Below, piece after piece: positions 53,997 to 63,807 of a stretch of 64,000 nt of DNA. The DNA is from Chryseobacterium indologenes (lineage in GTDB: Bacteria > Bacteroidota > Bacteroidia > Flavobacteriales > Weeksellaceae). The position numbers and the translations under genes are program-made. Numbering within the stretch: position 1 is the first letter of the stretch; the number at the start of each line of letters is the position of its first letter. The notes beneath the pieces were generated by a model that saw only the letters and a program-made list of their open reading frames with translations, did no database searches and was not told the origin of the DNA. The stretch covers positions 4,278,001 through 4,342,000 of the forward strand of contig CP065590.1 in NCBI GenBank assembly GCA_016025055.1, written 5' to 3'.

Positions 53997-54683
53997 TTAA
54001 AATTCGAATGTCTCTCCCAATTTTGGTAAAACAAGTTCTACATTTTTGTCTGCAAAATGCTTCAATGCACTTTCATGATTGATTTCAATCGCAGGGAATG
54101 TATCAAAATGACATCCGATTACTTTGGGAGTCTTTAATAATTCTGCCGCAGCAAAAGAAGCTTTTCTAGGACACATTGTATAGTGACTACCGATCGGAAG
54201 GATAGAAAGGTCTAAATTCCCGTATAATCTTGGGAACAGCTCCATATCTGCCATCACTCCGGTATCTCCCGCCAAATAGATATTCTTACCTTCAGGAAGT
54301 CTGAAGATATACCCTACAGGAACGCCTCCATAGCTTCCATCCGGGAAAGAACTTGTATGGTGAGCCGGAACCATGGAAATTTTAAGATCGTCGATTTTTG
54401 CCGATCCTCCTAAGTTCACATCATCAATATTTTTAGCCTGTTTGAAGTAACCACATACTTCCGGTACTCCGATCACGGTAGCTTCCGGATAATGCTGCAA
54501 CACTTCCGCTACATCTGCAATATGATCTCCATGGGCATGGGTCAACAGAATATAGTCGATTTTTTGTGCGGCAATATCAAAACCTGACTCCGCTTTTTTG
54601 TAATTGTAAAAAGGGTCGCTTAAAATGGTCTTGTCCTTGTAGGTGAACAAGAAGCAATTTTGCCCTAAAAATTGTATTTTCAT
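53997..54683 (-). CDS. UPF0173 metal-dependent hydrolase (metallo-beta-lactamase fold)
   Basis: 228 residues. The motif LTHAHGDHIAD (HxHxDH) near residue 48-58, followed by metal ligands in VPAHHTS, LAGDTGV and a terminal H in GCHFDT, define this UlaG/YcbJ-type group. Members act on phosphodiesters or lactones, though the substrate is unknown. It has no signal peptide, so it is cytoplasmic and has nothing to do with beta-lactam resistance. It lies downstream of the SRPBCC gene on the same strand, 138 nt away. Confidence 0.88.
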   Translation of the reverse strand: MKIQFLGQNCFLFTYKDKTILSDPFYNYKKAESGFDIAAQKIDYILLTHAHGDHIADVAEVLQHYPEATVIGVPEVCGYFKQAKNIDDVNLGGSAKIDDLKISMVPAHHTSSFPDGSYGGVPVGYIFRLPEGKNIYLAGDTGVMADMELFPRLYGNLDLSILPIGSHYTMCPRKASFAAAELLKTPKVIGCHFDTFPAIEINHESALKHFADKNVELVLPKLGETFEF

Positions 54684-54821
54684 TGTACGTTTAATTTTAA
54701 ATTATTATTATTAAACACAAATGACTCAAATGATTTCACCAATAACACCATAAGGATCGTGACATTCGTGAAAGCGTTTCTGTCATCTGTGTTTCTTTAA
54801 AACGCAAAGCGTTTAATTGAG

Positions 54822-55268
54822 CTATTTTGAAGGAAATTTATCTTCTATGAGCCTCAGGTTGATTCCATGTTCCAGATACGCCTTACAACCGTCCAAAACC
54901 GTCGTAAAACCACCTGTATTGTCATTAATCTGCTTAAGGAGTTCTTCGCCTGTCTGACGAAAGCCGGAGCTCTTAATTACCACAAGACTTCCGTTTTCCA
55001 TCTTCTTAAATTCATAGTCTACGTTTACTGACGGCTCGCCCCATTGTGTTTTGATGAGTTGGTTGGGAATAATCCGGAGAACGTTTACTACGTTTTTTAC
55101 GTTGTACATTTCCCACTCCCAGGTTATGGTCTTACCTTCTTCTAATTTTCCGGTAGATTTTGTAAACCAGAAATTAGTGGTCACTTCAGGGTTGATGAAT
55201 GCTTCAAAAACATCTTCAACAGGTTTTCTGATAAGCATTTGTGCTTCAACATAGACATTGGAACTCAT
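54822..55268 (-). CDS. SRPBCC (AHSA1-like) domain protein
   Basis: 148 residues, one START-like domain with a helix-grip fold: an N-terminal strand with IRKPVEDVFEAFINPEVT, the central FWFTKSTGKLEEGKTITW and the long C-terminal helix (EELLKQINDNTGGFTTVLDG). These proteins bind hydrophobic ligands or act as chaperone regulators, and no activity is proven. It sits between menA and UPF0173, 18 nt after menA, so it is probably in the men operon. Confidence 0.85.
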   Translation of the reverse strand: MSSNVYVEAQMLIRKPVEDVFEAFINPEVTTNFWFTKSTGKLEEGKTITWEWEMYNVKNVVNVLRIIPNQLIKTQWGEPSVNVDYEFKKMENGSLVVIKSSGFRQTGEELLKQINDNTGGFTTVLDGCKAYLEHGINLRLIEDKFPSK

Positions 55269-55286
55269 GATAATAATATTTTAGAT

Positions 55287-56216
55287 TTAGTTAAACAGAT
55301 TAAGACCTGCTGCTGTAAGGATAGCCATTACAAACGTCATAATTCCTACCTGCTTCAAATATTGATCAAGCTCCTTCGGCTCCTTTACAGACATGATATT
55401 TCTTCTCAGTTTTGCTAATGGAAACAACAGGATCATGACGATGAATACATAGTAATTTTGCGCCTGAATAAAGCCATTTACTCCTAAAAAGATCAGAATC
55501 AATACCAAAGGAAGCTGTAGCAGGATCATTTCATAGATCATTGCATTTTTGAAACCGATTCTCAATGCAAAACTGTTTTTTCCTGATAATTTATCGCTTT
55601 CAATATCTCGCATATTGTTGAGATTCAAAACGGCCATGCTCATCATTCCCACAGCTGTTCCGGGTAACAACATATCCCAGCTGAATGTTTTTGTAAACAG
55701 GAAATAACTTCCACATACGGAAACAAGTCCGAAAAAGATAAAAACAAAAACATCACCCAGCCCCATATATCCGTAAGGTTTCTTCCCTACCGTATATCCG
55801 ATCGCGGCTAAAATACATGCTACTCCCAACCCTATAAAAATGTAGAATTCATTCATATATTCAGGAATAAAAGCAACATATAATAAAGCAATAGTTGCAA
55901 TAAAAGACAGTACCGAGAAAAGAATGACCGCATTTTTCATTTGTTTTGCCGTAATTTTCCCTGATGCTACTGCTCTTGCTTCTGCTTCATTGATTCTTTT
56001 TGCATCGGTTCCTTTTACTCCATCACCGTAATCATTAGCATAATTTGATAGTATCTGATATAAAAGCGTTACCAAAAGTGCCAGAGCAAAAATTCTCCAG
56101 TCCCAGATTCCGCCTTCCTGATAAAGTCTCCATTTTGCAATGAAAGCTCCCATAATGATTCCGCTAAGTGATAACGGTAAAGTTCTGAGCCTCGCGGCTT
56201 TTATCCAATCTGTCAT
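55287..56216 (-). CDS. menA: 1,4-dihydroxy-2-naphthoate polyprenyltransferase MenA
   Basis: 309 residues with about nine membrane helices. The first aspartate-rich motif NYANDYGDGVKGTD and second motif LNNMRDIESDKLSGK (each with D-rich Mg2+-binding clusters) define the UbiA prenyltransferase family. MenA attaches a polyprenyl chain to DHNA, giving demethylmenaquinone, in the inner membrane. Together with menB just upstream (72 nt) it supports menaquinone synthesis, the only quinone in Bacteroidetes. An intact gene. Confidence 0.94.
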   Translation of the reverse strand: MTDWIKAARLRTLPLSLSGIIMGAFIAKWRLYQEGGIWDWRIFALALLVTLLYQILSNYANDYGDGVKGTDAKRINEAEARAVASGKITAKQMKNAVILFSVLSFIATIALLYVAFIPEYMNEFYIFIGLGVACILAAIGYTVGKKPYGYMGLGDVFVFIFFGLVSVCGSYFLFTKTFSWDMLLPGTAVGMMSMAVLNLNNMRDIESDKLSGKNSFALRIGFKNAMIYEMILLQLPLVLILIFLGVNGFIQAQNYYVFIVMILLFPLAKLRRNIMSVKEPKELDQYLKQVGIMTFVMAILTAAGLNLFN

Positions 56217-56288
56217 AATTTATAAGTAATGGGTAATGGGTAATAAGTAATGGTATTATGACGCATTATTTATTACGCATCACCAGTG

Positions 56289-57124
56289 TTATGATATCCA
56301 TTGATCTTCTCCGAAGTTTGGTTTTCTTTTTTCCAGGAATGCGTTTCTTCCTTCTTTAGCTTCTTCTGTCATATAAGCCAGACGGGTTGCTTCTCCTGCA
56401 AAAACCTGCTGTCCCACCATTCCATCGTCAGTAAGGTTCATTGCAAATTTCAGCATCCTGATTGACATCGGAGATTTTGCTAATATTTCCTGTGCCCATT
56501 CATAGGCTGTATCTTCTAATTCTGCATGGGGAACTACTTTGTTTACCATTCCCATTTCGAAGGCTTCCTGAGCTGAGTAGTTTCTTCCTAAAAGAATATT
56601 TCACGGGCTTTCTTCTGTCCTACCATTTTTGCCAGATAAGCAGAGCCATACCCTCCGTCAAAGCTTGTTACATCGGCATCTGTTTGTTTGAAAATAGCAT
56701 GTTCTTCACTTGCCAGCGTCAAATCACATACTACATGAAGTGAATGACCACCACCAACTGCCCATCCCGGTACCACGGCGATCACTACTTTTGGCATAAA
56801 ACGGATAAGACGTTGAACTTCCAGAATATTCAGACGGTGTCTCCCGTCTTCACCTACATACCCCTGATCTCCCCTTGCCTTCTGATCGCCTCCGCTACAG
56901 AAAGCCCAACCGCCATCTTTAGGACTCGGCCCTTCTCCTGAAAGCAAAACAACTCCTATTGAAGGATCTTCAGAAGCGTCATAAAATGCATCATACAATT
57001 CTGAAGTTGTTTTGGGTCTGAAAGCGTTACGCACTTCCGGTCTGTTAAAAGCAATCCTTGCTACTCCATTACATTTTTTATAGGTAATATCTTCGTATTC
57101 TTTAGCGGTTTTCCACTCAATCAT
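56289..57124 (-). CDS. menB: 1,4-dihydroxy-2-naphthoyl-CoA synthase MenB (frameshifted)
   Basis: Composite product of 278 residues, typical of MenB. The first frame holds [15 protein letters not shown] (the oxyanion and bicarbonate-binding loop) and [11 protein letters not shown]; it stops early at KKAREIFF. The plus strand has AAAA at 56590-56593 where five A are expected. Restoring one base gives [18 protein letters not shown] and leads into the second frame ([13 protein letters not shown] to 56289). It converts o-succinylbenzoyl-CoA to DHNA-CoA. Menaquinone synthesis is needed for respiration, so a base-call error is likely. Confidence 0.92.
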
Positions 57125-57141
57125 TTTGTAAAAATTTTTCT

Positions 57142-57149
57142 CAAAGATA
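57142..57149 (-). promoter_or_regulatory. -7 box of menB
   Basis: TATCTTTG on the minus strand matches TAnnTTTG, 17 nt before the menB ATG at 57124. Confidence 0.5.
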
Positions 57150-57208
57150 CGGAATTACAGAGAATTTTCGGGGTGAAATTTAGCATTCCGGGGTGTTCAT
57201 TTTTATAA

Positions 57209-57238
57209 AAAAACCGGAACATTTCTGTTCCGGTTTTT
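57209..57238 (-). terminator. Terminator downstream of the TPR gene
   Basis: AAAAACCGGAAC and GTTCCGGTTTTT form a perfect 12-bp stem with a 6-nt loop, between the TPR gene (ends 57261) and menB. Confidence 0.85.
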
Positions 57239-57260
57239 AATTGTGTAGTAAATACGAAGA

Positions 57261-58286
57261 TTATTTGGCTGCAGCGCTTAATTCAGCTTCTTTCGCTTTC
57301 ATTTCTTTTACTTTATCTATATTCTTTGTTACTACATAAATTTCTTTCAATGTAGTTACAGCATCAATGCTTTTTGGAGCTACTTTGTACCATCCTTCTG
57401 CGAATGGAAGAGCTTTAGTAAATCTTTCTCTTCTTGCATCAATGAGCTTAGAAGCTTCATCCGGCTTATCTTTTCTTAAAGCGTTGATATCTGCTACAAC
57501 TTTACCATCGTCTCCGATAGTTGTGTACACAAGATTCTGGTAAGCTTCAGCAAAATCAGGCTTAAGCTCTATGGCTTTTTTGAATGATTCCAGTGCATCG
57601 TTCGTTGTGGCAGGAGTTTTAGCCTGCATCACCCCAAGGTTGTACCAGTTGGTTGCATCGTTAGGGTTTTTAGCTAACTGCTCCTTCAGACCGGTAACAA
57701 ATTTATCTGTATTTCCTGACTGAAGATATGCTGTCGTCTGAGCTTCTTTAAGTTTAGCATTGTTTGGGAATTTTGCCAATCCTTTTTCAATGATAACAAG
57801 AGCTTCATTTGATTTTTTAGCATTAAGAAGCAATGAACTTAGTGTTTCATATAATTCATGTTCTATACTTGGAGTCTGTTCTGTTTTGAAATCAGAGTAT
57901 TCTGAATTCTTTTTCATAAGATCCCAGGTAGCTTTGTCTAAATTCACAACCTGTCCTGACTTCTTTTCCTTTGCAGTATAGGTAGTTTCTACCCCTGTAA
58001 ATCCGGAGTTAATCAGATCAGTATATATCTTGATAGATGCATCACTGTTGTTGGCTAATGCATGGCTAAGCCCTGCATAATACATATAAATTTTATTATC
58101 CTGACCATTTGCTTTCAATAAGTCGTAGATTTCTACAAACTTAGGGGCAGCAACGGCATAATTTTTAGCATTATATGCATCCATAGCAGCTTTGTTAGCA
58201 GCCTGGAGCTGAGCATTTATATCACCTTTCTGCCCGAAAGCAAAAGCTGAAGCTACGATAGCCATTCCTAAAATTAGTTTCTTCAT
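57261..58286 (-). CDS. TPR-repeat protein
   Basis: 341 residues. A signal peptide (1-19, FGQK) is followed by about six TPR motifs between residues 25 and 310; the clearest is NATNWYNLGVMQAKTPA... with the A-helix/B-helix pattern 'W..LG......A...F..A....P'. The protein is periplasmic or surface-facing and probably scaffolds protein contacts. It lies 29 nt after gyrA on the same strand, an arrangement seen in related genomes, and may be read from the gyrA transcript. Its role is unknown. Confidence 0.84.
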   Translation of the reverse strand: MKKLILGMAIVASAFAFGQKGDINAQLQAANKAAMDAYNAKNYAVAAPKFVEIYDLLKANGQDNKIYMYYAGLSHALANNSDASIKIYTDLINSGFTGVETTYTAKEKKSGQVVNLDKATWDLMKKNSEYSDFKTEQTPSIEHELYETLSSLLLNAKKSNEALVIIEKGLAKFPNNAKLKEAQTTAYLQSGNTDKFVTGLKEQLAKNPNDATNWYNLGVMQAKTPATTNDALESFKKAIELKPDFAEAYQNLVYTTIGDDGKVVADINALRKDKPDEASKLIDARRERFTKALPFAEGWYKVAPKSIDAVTTLKEIYVVTKNIDKVKEMKAKEAELSAAAK

Positions 58287-58315
58287 AATAACTATTTTAT
58301 ATTTAATTGTACAAT

Positions 58316-60916
58316 TTATTCTTCAGAATCAGAATTTCCGTTTTCTTCTGCAGAGGTTTCATTATCATCTTCAAGGTTATCAAATAATGAGCCTACTCCC
58401 TCTTCGATTTCCCCTTCCAGTCTTTCTGCTCCTTCTTCAATCTCTTCAGAATCATCTTCTACCTCCTTATCCATTTCTACTTTGGCAATGGCAGCGATTT
58501 CGTCATTTTTCTTAAGATTGATCAGTCGTACTCCCTGAGTATTTCTTCCCATTACTCTCATTTCATCCATTCCCATTCTGATGGCAACTCCTGATTTATT
58601 GATAATCATCAATCCATCTTCGTCTGTTACATTTTGAATAGCAATCAGATTTCCTGTTTTTTCGGTAATGTTTAGGGTAATAACTCCTTTTCCTCCTCTG
58701 TTCGTAATTCTGTAGTCTTCTACTGCAGTTCTTTTTCCATATCCTTTTTCAGATACTACAAGTACAGTTTCGTTCTCTACATCATTCACAACAATCATAC
58801 CAATAGCTTCATCACCGTCTTCAAGCAAGATTCCTCTTACCCCGATCGATCCTCTACCTACTTCTCTTACTTTTTCTTCAGGGAAACGGATACACTTACC
58901 GTTTTTAGTAGCAATCATAATCTGAGAAGATCCATTGGTAAGGTAAGCTCCTAATAACTGGTCATTATCTCTGATCTCAATGGCATTCACCCCGTTTACC
59001 CTTGGTCTTGAATAAGCTTCCAATGATGTTTTCTTAATAGTACCGTTTTTGGTTACCATTACAACACTCATCTGGTTTACGTATTCAGCATCCTTAAGGT
59101 TGTTGGTTCTGATGTATGCTTTAATTTTATCATCCGGTTCAATATTGATCAGGTTTTGCACTGCTCTTCCTTTTGCTGTTTTTGAACCTTCAGGAATTTC
59201 AAATACTCTTAGCCAGTAACATCTTCCTTTTTCAGTAAAGAACAACATATACTGGTGGTTGGTTGCGGAAACAATGTACTCCAGGAAGTCAGAATCCCTT
59301 GTTGTAGCCGCTTTGTTTCCTACACCTCCTCTACTTTGGATTTTATATTCTGAAAGAGAAGTTCTCTTCACATATCCGGCATGTGAAATCGTAAGAACTA
59401 CGGATTCGTTCGGAATAATATCTTCAATAGACATTTCTCCTCCTGAATAGTCGATTTCCGTTCTTCTTTCGTCGCCGTATTTTTCTTTGATTTCAATCAA
59501 TTCATCCTTGATAATCTGGAATCTTCTTGGCTCATTGGCTAAGATATCTTCTAAATTCTCAATCTCTTTCATGATGGCATCATATTCGTCACGGATCTTA
59601 TCAAGCTCCATTCCGGTCAGACGAGCCAATCTTAGATCAAGAATTGCCTGGGCCTGGATTTCAGATAATTCAAAGGCTTCAATCAAGCCTTCTTTTGCAG
59701 CCTGAGGGTTTGCACTGTGACGGATAATAGAAATCGCTCTGTCAAGAGCATCTTGGGTCCCGATCACTTTCATGAATCCTTCCAGGATATGGGCTCTTTC
59801 TTTCGCTTTCTTAAGCTCAAACTGGGTTCTTCTTACAATAACCTCGTGTCTGTGATCTACAAAGTGATGGATAATATCCTTCAGGTTCAGCTGCTCAGGT
59901 CTTCCGTGTACCAATGCAATATTGTTGACACTGAAGGAAGTCTGAAGAGCGGTATATTTATATAAAAGGTTCAGAACAACATTCGGGATCGCATCATTTT
60001 TCAATTCATATACAACACGAAGTCCTGTTCTGTCTGATTCATCTCTGATCTCGTGGATTCCCGGAATTTTATCGTCTTTCACAAGCTCGGCAGTTCTGGC
60101 AATCATATCTGCCTTGTTGACCTGATAAGGAACTTCGGTAACGATAATAGCGTTTCTGTTTCCGATTTCTTCAAAATTAACTTTAGCTCTTAGCACCACT
60201 CTACCTCTACCGGTATGGAAAGCATCCCTCACTCCGTCATATCCGTAGATAATCCCACCTGTAGGGAAATCCGGAGCAATGATGTGCTGCATCAGTTCGT
60301 CGATGGTGATTTCTTTATTGTCGATATAAGCACAGATAGCATCTACAGACTCGGATAAGTTGTGCGGTGCCATATTGGTTGCCATACCTACAGCAATCCC
60401 TGATGTTCCGTTTACCAAAAGGTTGGGAACTTTTGTTGGCATTACCGTTGGCTCCTGCAAGCTATCATCGAAGTTATTCTGGAAGTCAACCGTTTCTTTA
60501 TCAAGGTCTGAAAGAACCTCATCAGAGATCTTTTTTAATCTTGCCTCCGTGTAACGCATTGCTGCAGGCGGGTCACCATCCATTGAACCGAAGTTACCCT
60601 GTCCGTCTACCTGAGGATAACGTAGGCTCCAGTCCTGCGCCATTCTTACCATTGCATCATATACAGAGGAATCTCCGTGTGGGTGATATTTACCCAAAAC
60701 ATCCCCAACAATTCTAGCAGATTTTAAATATTTTCTATTAGAAAAAACCCCTAATCCATACATACCATAAAGCACTCTTCTATGAACGGGTTTCAAGCCA
60801 TCTCTTACATCAGGTAACGCTCTTGAAACGATAACTGACATCGAATAATCGATATAAGATGACTTCATTTCATCAACAATGTTGATAGGAATCAGTCTTT
60901 CTCCTTCTTTTTGCAT
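58316..60916 (-). CDS. gyrA: DNA gyrase subunit A
   Basis: 866 residues from ATG 60916 (a TTG two codons earlier is less likely). The catalytic tyrosine is Y122 in AMRYTEARL, numbered as in Escherichia coli. The quinolone region [17 protein letters not shown] keeps Ser83 and Asp87, the susceptible state. The C-terminal domain forms six beta-pinwheel blades, with a variant GyrA box QSRGGVG near residue 540, and ends in a strongly acidic tail. With GyrB it introduces negative supercoils. An 8-bp hairpin sits in the leader at 60941-60964. Divergent from DUF4286. Confidence 0.97.
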   Translation of the reverse strand: MQKEGERLIPINIVDEMKSSYIDYSMSVIVSRALPDVRDGLKPVHRRVLYGMYGLGVFSNRKYLKSARIVGDVLGKYHPHGDSSVYDAMVRMAQDWSLRYPQVDGQGNFGSMDGDPPAAMRYTEARLKKISDEVLSDLDKETVDFQNNFDDSLQEPTVMPTKVPNLLVNGTSGIAVGMATNMAPHNLSESVDAICAYIDNKEITIDELMQHIIAPDFPTGGIIYGYDGVRDAFHTGRGRVVLRAKVNFEEIGNRNAIIVTEVPYQVNKADMIARTAELVKDDKIPGIHEIRDESDRTGLRVVYELKNDAIPNVVLNLLYKYTALQTSFSVNNIALVHGRPEQLNLKDIIHHFVDHRHEVIVRRTQFELKKAKERAHILEGFMKVIGTQDALDRAISIIRHSANPQAAKEGLIEAFELSEIQAQAILDLRLARLTGMELDKIRDEYDAIMKEIENLEDILANEPRRFQIIKDELIEIKEKYGDERRTEIDYSGGEMSIEDIIPNESVVLTISHAGYVKRTSLSEYKIQSRGGVGNKAATTRDSDFLEYIVSATNHQYMLFFTEKGRCYWLRVFEIPEGSKTAKGRAVQNLINIEPDDKIKAYIRTNNLKDAEYVNQMSVVMVTKNGTIKKTSLEAYSRPRVNGVNAIEIRDNDQLLGAYLTNGSSQIMIATKNGKCIRFPEEKVREVGRGSIGVRGILLEDGDEAIGMIVVNDVENETVLVVSEKGYGKRTAVEDYRITNRGGKGVITLNITEKTGNLIAIQNVTDEDGLMIINKSGVAIRMGMDEMRVMGRNTQGVRLINLKKNDEIAAIAKVEMDKEVEDDSEEIEEGAERLEGEIEEGVGSLFDNLEDDNETSAEENGNSDSEE

Positions 60917-60940
60917 AAACAAATTTTATTATAATGATAG

Positions 60941-60964
60941 TCAGGCTTTTAGCTGTAAGCCTGA
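60941..60964 (-). promoter_or_regulatory. Hairpin in the gyrA leader
   Basis: TCAGGCTT and AAGCCTGA form a perfect 8-bp stem with an 8-nt loop, 25 nt before the gyrA start. It may affect translation or bind a regulator; no function is shown. Confidence 0.35.
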
Positions 60965-61064
60965 AAATTATTTATTTCCAATTTTTATTAACGGGCTAAT
61001 TTACGAAAAAAATGCCGATTTTTGCCCTAGAATTTATCCACAAAATCTTAAAAATTCTTAAAAT

Positions 61065-61379
61065 ATGAGCGTATTAAGTATAACTTTCCACTGCACGAAA
61101 GATAATCTAGAAGAATGGGAAAATTATATTGATGAAACCCTGGTTTTGATGACCGAAAATCTTATGGATGTCAACAAATATATTTTATCTGAAGTTCATA
61201 GTGATTATATTGATGAAGGAAAAAATTATAATTTGCTGTTGGTCTTTGATAATGATGAACTGAGAAATGATTTTCTTGAAAGTGAATTGAAAAATATAGC
61301 GGAGCGAATTGAAGCTCAATTCGGACAGGAAGTACTGATCTTCGACACGCTCCTGAATCCGAAGAAATCTAAGCTGTAA
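61065..61379 (+). CDS. DUF4286 family protein
   Basis: 104 residues, the full length of DUF4286. The N-terminus MSVLSITFHCTKDNLEEWENYID and the centre NKYILSEVHSDYI match this small cytoplasmic family restricted mostly to Bacteroidetes. The predicted fold is a ferredoxin-like alpha/beta sandwich. The family has no experimental function. It is divergent from gyrA and ends in a strong terminator. Confidence 0.88.
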   Translation: MSVLSITFHCTKDNLEEWENYIDETLVLMTENLMDVNKYILSEVHSDYIDEGKNYNLLLVFDNDELRNDFLESELKNIAERIEAQFGQEVLIFDTLLNPKKSKL

Positions 61380-61386
61380 CGCTACA

Positions 61387-61420
61387 AACAAAAAGCACTG
61401 AAATTTCAGTGCTTTTTGTT
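61387..61420. terminator. Bidirectional terminator after the DUF4286 gene
   Basis: AACAAAAAGCACTGAAATTTCAGTGCTTTTTGTT in two halves (61387-61403 and 61404-61420) is an exact 17-bp palindrome between convergent genes. Confidence 0.85.
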
Positions 61421-61634
61421 ATCTGTGATGTCTATGGCCACGACCTTTGTGGTGATGCCCGCGATCGTCATAAATATATACCCGGTCTGCATGACCAGGA
61501 GCATAATACCTGGCACTTCCTCCATATACTCTTTTTGCATGCCCGGGAGGCATTCCTCTTCTGTCATGAACCACACATGATGATAACATGACCACCATCA
61601 CTACGCCCGATGCAATTTTCAACATACTTTTCAT
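61419..61634 (-). CDS. Small basic lipoprotein, copy 1
   Basis: 71 residues. Lipobox LSSC (Cys at residue 20) and a short mature part rich in Gly, His, Tyr and Arg, ending HHKGRGHRHHR. The core PPGHAKRVYGGSARYYAPGHADRV shares its pattern with the neighbouring copy 2 (61715-61910). The His-rich end may bind metal. The family, common in Chryseobacterium and relatives, has no known role. The start at ATG 61634 gives the best signal peptide. Confidence 0.75.
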   Translation of the reverse strand: MKSMLKIASGVVMVVMLSSCVVHDRRGMPPGHAKRVYGGSARYYAPGHADRVYIYDDRGHHHKGRGHRHHR

Positions 61635-61714
61635 TATTTCACTTTTTCAAACTTAGTAGCAAAATATATCAATGTTGATGCCAAATCGACTTATTAATTT
61701 TTCCGGTTTTTTCT

Positions 61715-61910
61715 TTAATATCCTCTTCTCTTTTTAACCTGTCCGGGAGCATAATCTTTAGCGCTTCCTCCATAGATTTTTTTGGCTTGTCCGGGAGGAA
61801 TTTTATTTCCATTATGATAGCCATTATATCCCCCTATTGTCGTATGCCACACATGATGTTAACATCAATGTCACAATAAGGACTCCTGTAATTTTACCTA
61901 TATTTTTCAT
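61715..61910 (-). CDS. Small lipoprotein, copy 2 (frameshifted paralogue)
   Basis: ATG at 61910 gives MKNIGKITGVLIVTLMLTSC, a lipoprotein signal, then VAYDNRG and a stop. A second frame carries GYNGYHNGNKIPPGQAKKIYGGSAKDYAPGQ to a stop at 61715. Removing one base from the C5 run on the plus strand (61830-61834) joins them into a 64-residue protein. The PPGxAKxxYGGSAxxYAPG pattern is the same as in copy 1, so this is a tandem duplicate. Function unknown. Confidence 0.65.
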
Positions 61911-62023
61911 TATTTTCACTTTTCCAGTCTTAACGGTGAAATATATCAATGTTGATGCCAAGATATTTTTAACGTAAGAATTGTAAATAAATAGTTGATA
62001 AAATCAAACCAGGATGATGATAT

Positions 62024-62515
62024 TTATAGCATTTCACTTCTTTTTTCAAACATGATAACGTCTTTCCATACACCGTTGAGTTTTCCTAATCTTTTGCGAA
62101 CTCCCACTATTCTGAAGCCGTTTTTCTGGTGAAATTTAACTGAAGCGTCATTGTCAGAGAAGATGTTGGTCTGTAATGTCCAGAATCCGTGGTCCTCGCT
62201 ATCTAAAATCATCTTTTTAAGCAATACCGAACCCAATCCCTTTCCCTGATATTCATTATCGAAATAGATACTTACTTCCGCCACTCCTTTGAAACATTCT
62301 CTTTTGCTTACCGGCTTTAGGGCACACCATCCCACGACTTTATTATCTTCGTTTTCGAGTACCCAGCGGCAATCATTAAAATATTCCATATCCCAGGCCT
62401 CAGCGGTTGGAATTTCTGTTTCGAAAGTGGCCATTCCGCTATCCACACCTTGTTTAAAGATTTCCAGCACACGGCTTTCGTCGCTGGGAAGCATTTCTCT
62501 TAATTCGTAATTCAT
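62024..62515 (-). CDS. Phosphinothricin-acetyltransferase-like GNAT protein
   Basis: 163 residues. The order of motifs is that of the PAT/YncA group: SGMATFETEIPT near residue 27, WCALKPVSKR near residue 63, the acetyl-CoA loop YFDNEYQGKGLGSVLL (QxxGxG) near residue 90, and FHQKNGFRIVGVRKRLGKLNGVWKDV near residue 130. Members acetylate phosphinothricin or methionine sulfoximine/sulfone, and some act on other amines. It follows DUF421 by 5 nt, so the two are one transcript. Confidence 0.86.
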   Translation of the reverse strand: MNYELREMLPSDESRVLEIFKQGVDSGMATFETEIPTAEAWDMEYFNDCRWVLENEDNKVVGWCALKPVSKRECFKGVAEVSIYFDNEYQGKGLGSVLLKKMILDSEDHGFWTLQTNIFSDNDASVKFHQKNGFRIVGVRKRLGKLNGVWKDVIMFEKRSEML

Positions 62516-62520
62516 TGCGT

Positions 62521-63033
62521 TTAGTGATATTTTCTTTTTATTTTTCTTTTAATCCTTGCATAATGGGTCTGTTTACTTTTTCCGTCTTCAGAAACCACAC
62601 TGATATTCCCGTCTACTTCCAGAACAGATAATTTTACATGTTTTATATCTTCAATACCATGTTCACGAATGGCTTCCTCCAGTTCGTCCTGTGTAATTTT
62701 TACACGGTTTAAAGCCGTCTGATCCGCAATTCCGTCCCTAATCAATATGACAGGTTCATCTTCCATAAAGGTTTCGAAAGAACGGCTTGAGAACATTAAC
62801 CGTTTCAAAATGAAATTAGCTAAAAACAGGACGAGCGCAGCCACAATGCCACCTTGTAATGATGTGTCGGGTCCTACCATTGCGTTTTGAACTGCATTGG
62901 AAATCAAAAGCAACAAAACAACATCCCCGGCATTAAGCTGAGAAAGCTGATTTTTTCCAAACAGACGAATTCCGATTACCATAAACAGGTAAACACAAAG
63001 GGAACGGACTGCAACATTGAGAATAGGATCCAC
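62521..63033 (-). CDS. DUF421 (YetF/YcaP-like) membrane protein
   Basis: 170 residues. Two to three N-terminal membrane helices contain the family signature GIRLFGKNQLSQLNAGDVVLLLLIS split over residues 20-48, then a soluble DUF421 domain (EPVILIRDGIADQTALNRVKIT and ELEEAIREHGI). YetF-type proteins are widespread in Gram-positives and Bacteroidetes; suggestions include a role in membrane stress, but none is proven. It is first of a two-gene operon with the acetyltransferase. Confidence 0.86.
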   Translation of the reverse strand: MDPILNVAVRSLCVYLFMVIGIRLFGKNQLSQLNAGDVVLLLLISNAVQNAMVGPDTSLQGGIVAALVLFLANFILKRLMFSSRSFETFMEDEPVILIRDGIADQTALNRVKITQDELEEAIREHGIEDIKHVKLSVLEVDGNISVVSEDGKSKQTHYARIKRKIKRKYH

Positions 63034-63222
63034 TATTTTTTTATCTACTCAAATGTATTGATTTTTTACGATTGATGCGAAAAGTATTTATTGCATTTAC
63101 GGAATAAAATATACAAAAGCATTCAGGATAAAATCCTCCTGTAAGAGACTTTGCCCGTTACTTAAATATATTACAGCTTTGGTATATATTTTGAACCCAA
63201 AGTGTGAGTAAATACACAAATC

Positions 63223-63771
63223 ATGATGAAACAATTTCTGGTATATCTTGGTATTTTATTTTTCGCTATCTCCTGCAATAAAAAGGGAGAGTCAGCTGCA
63301 TCAGTCAGTGACAGCATTAGCATTACAGCAAAGATCAATGCACTGTACAGCCAGTATGGGAAGTCTAATGAAATGGTTTACAAGCAACCAATTCCGGGCG
63401 ATTTATTTTCCGAAAGCCTGAAAAAAGAACTGGAAAAAGCCATAGAAACTTCAAAAGCAGATATGGAAAAAGTGAAAAAGAGCGCCCATCCGGATGAGAA
63501 ACCCCTGATATTTGAAGGAGCCATTTTTTCAAGTTTATATGAGGGCTTTACCAGGTATAAGATTCAATCCACAGATATTCATGATACAACAGCTGATGTG
63601 ACGGTTCAGTTTGAATATAATCAGGCTACTCCTCATGTAGTATGGACGGATAAGGTACATTGTATCAAGGAAAATAACCAATGGAAAATAGACAATATCA
63701 GTTTTGATCCGATAGGGAATTCAGGAAACCTGAAGATAAGACTTTCTGATTTTATTCAAAATACGCCTTAA
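63223..63771 (+). CDS. Lipoprotein of DUF3828 type
   Basis: 182 residues. The lipobox AISC places the Cys at residue 18. The mature part is a mixed alpha/beta domain, with an early helix (ISITAKINALYSQYG) and a closing strand pattern (DKVHCIKENNQWKIDNISF) as in DUF3828 and related SnoaL-like secreted proteins. Function unknown. It runs toward the bacteriocin-like peptide gene and shares a bidirectional terminator with it. Confidence 0.78.
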   Translation: MMKQFLVYLGILFFAISCNKKGESAASVSDSISITAKINALYSQYGKSNEMVYKQPIPGDLFSESLKKELEKAIETSKADMEKVKKSAHPDEKPLIFEGAIFSSLYEGFTRYKIQSTDIHDTTADVTVQFEYNQATPHVVWTDKVHCIKENNQWKIDNISFDPIGNSGNLKIRLSDFIQNTP

Positions 63772-63775
63772 TAGA

Positions 63776-63799
63776 AAAACCGCTTTTGGAAGCGGTTTT
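63776..63799. terminator. Bidirectional terminator at the right edge
   Basis: AAAACCGCTT (63776-63785) and AAGCGGTTTT (63790-63799) with a TTGG loop, between the convergent DUF3828 and peptide genes. Confidence 0.8.
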
Positions 63800-63807
63800 A
63801 TATTTTT

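Noticed and set aside
53997..54683. Second beta-lactamase
   Set aside because: It has the metallo-beta-lactamase fold but is a UPF0173 cytoplasmic hydrolase without signal peptide or the B1 ligand pattern.
56222..56255. Repeated GTAATGGGTAAT units between menA and menB
   Set aside because: Low-complexity tract without structure or conservation that could be judged.
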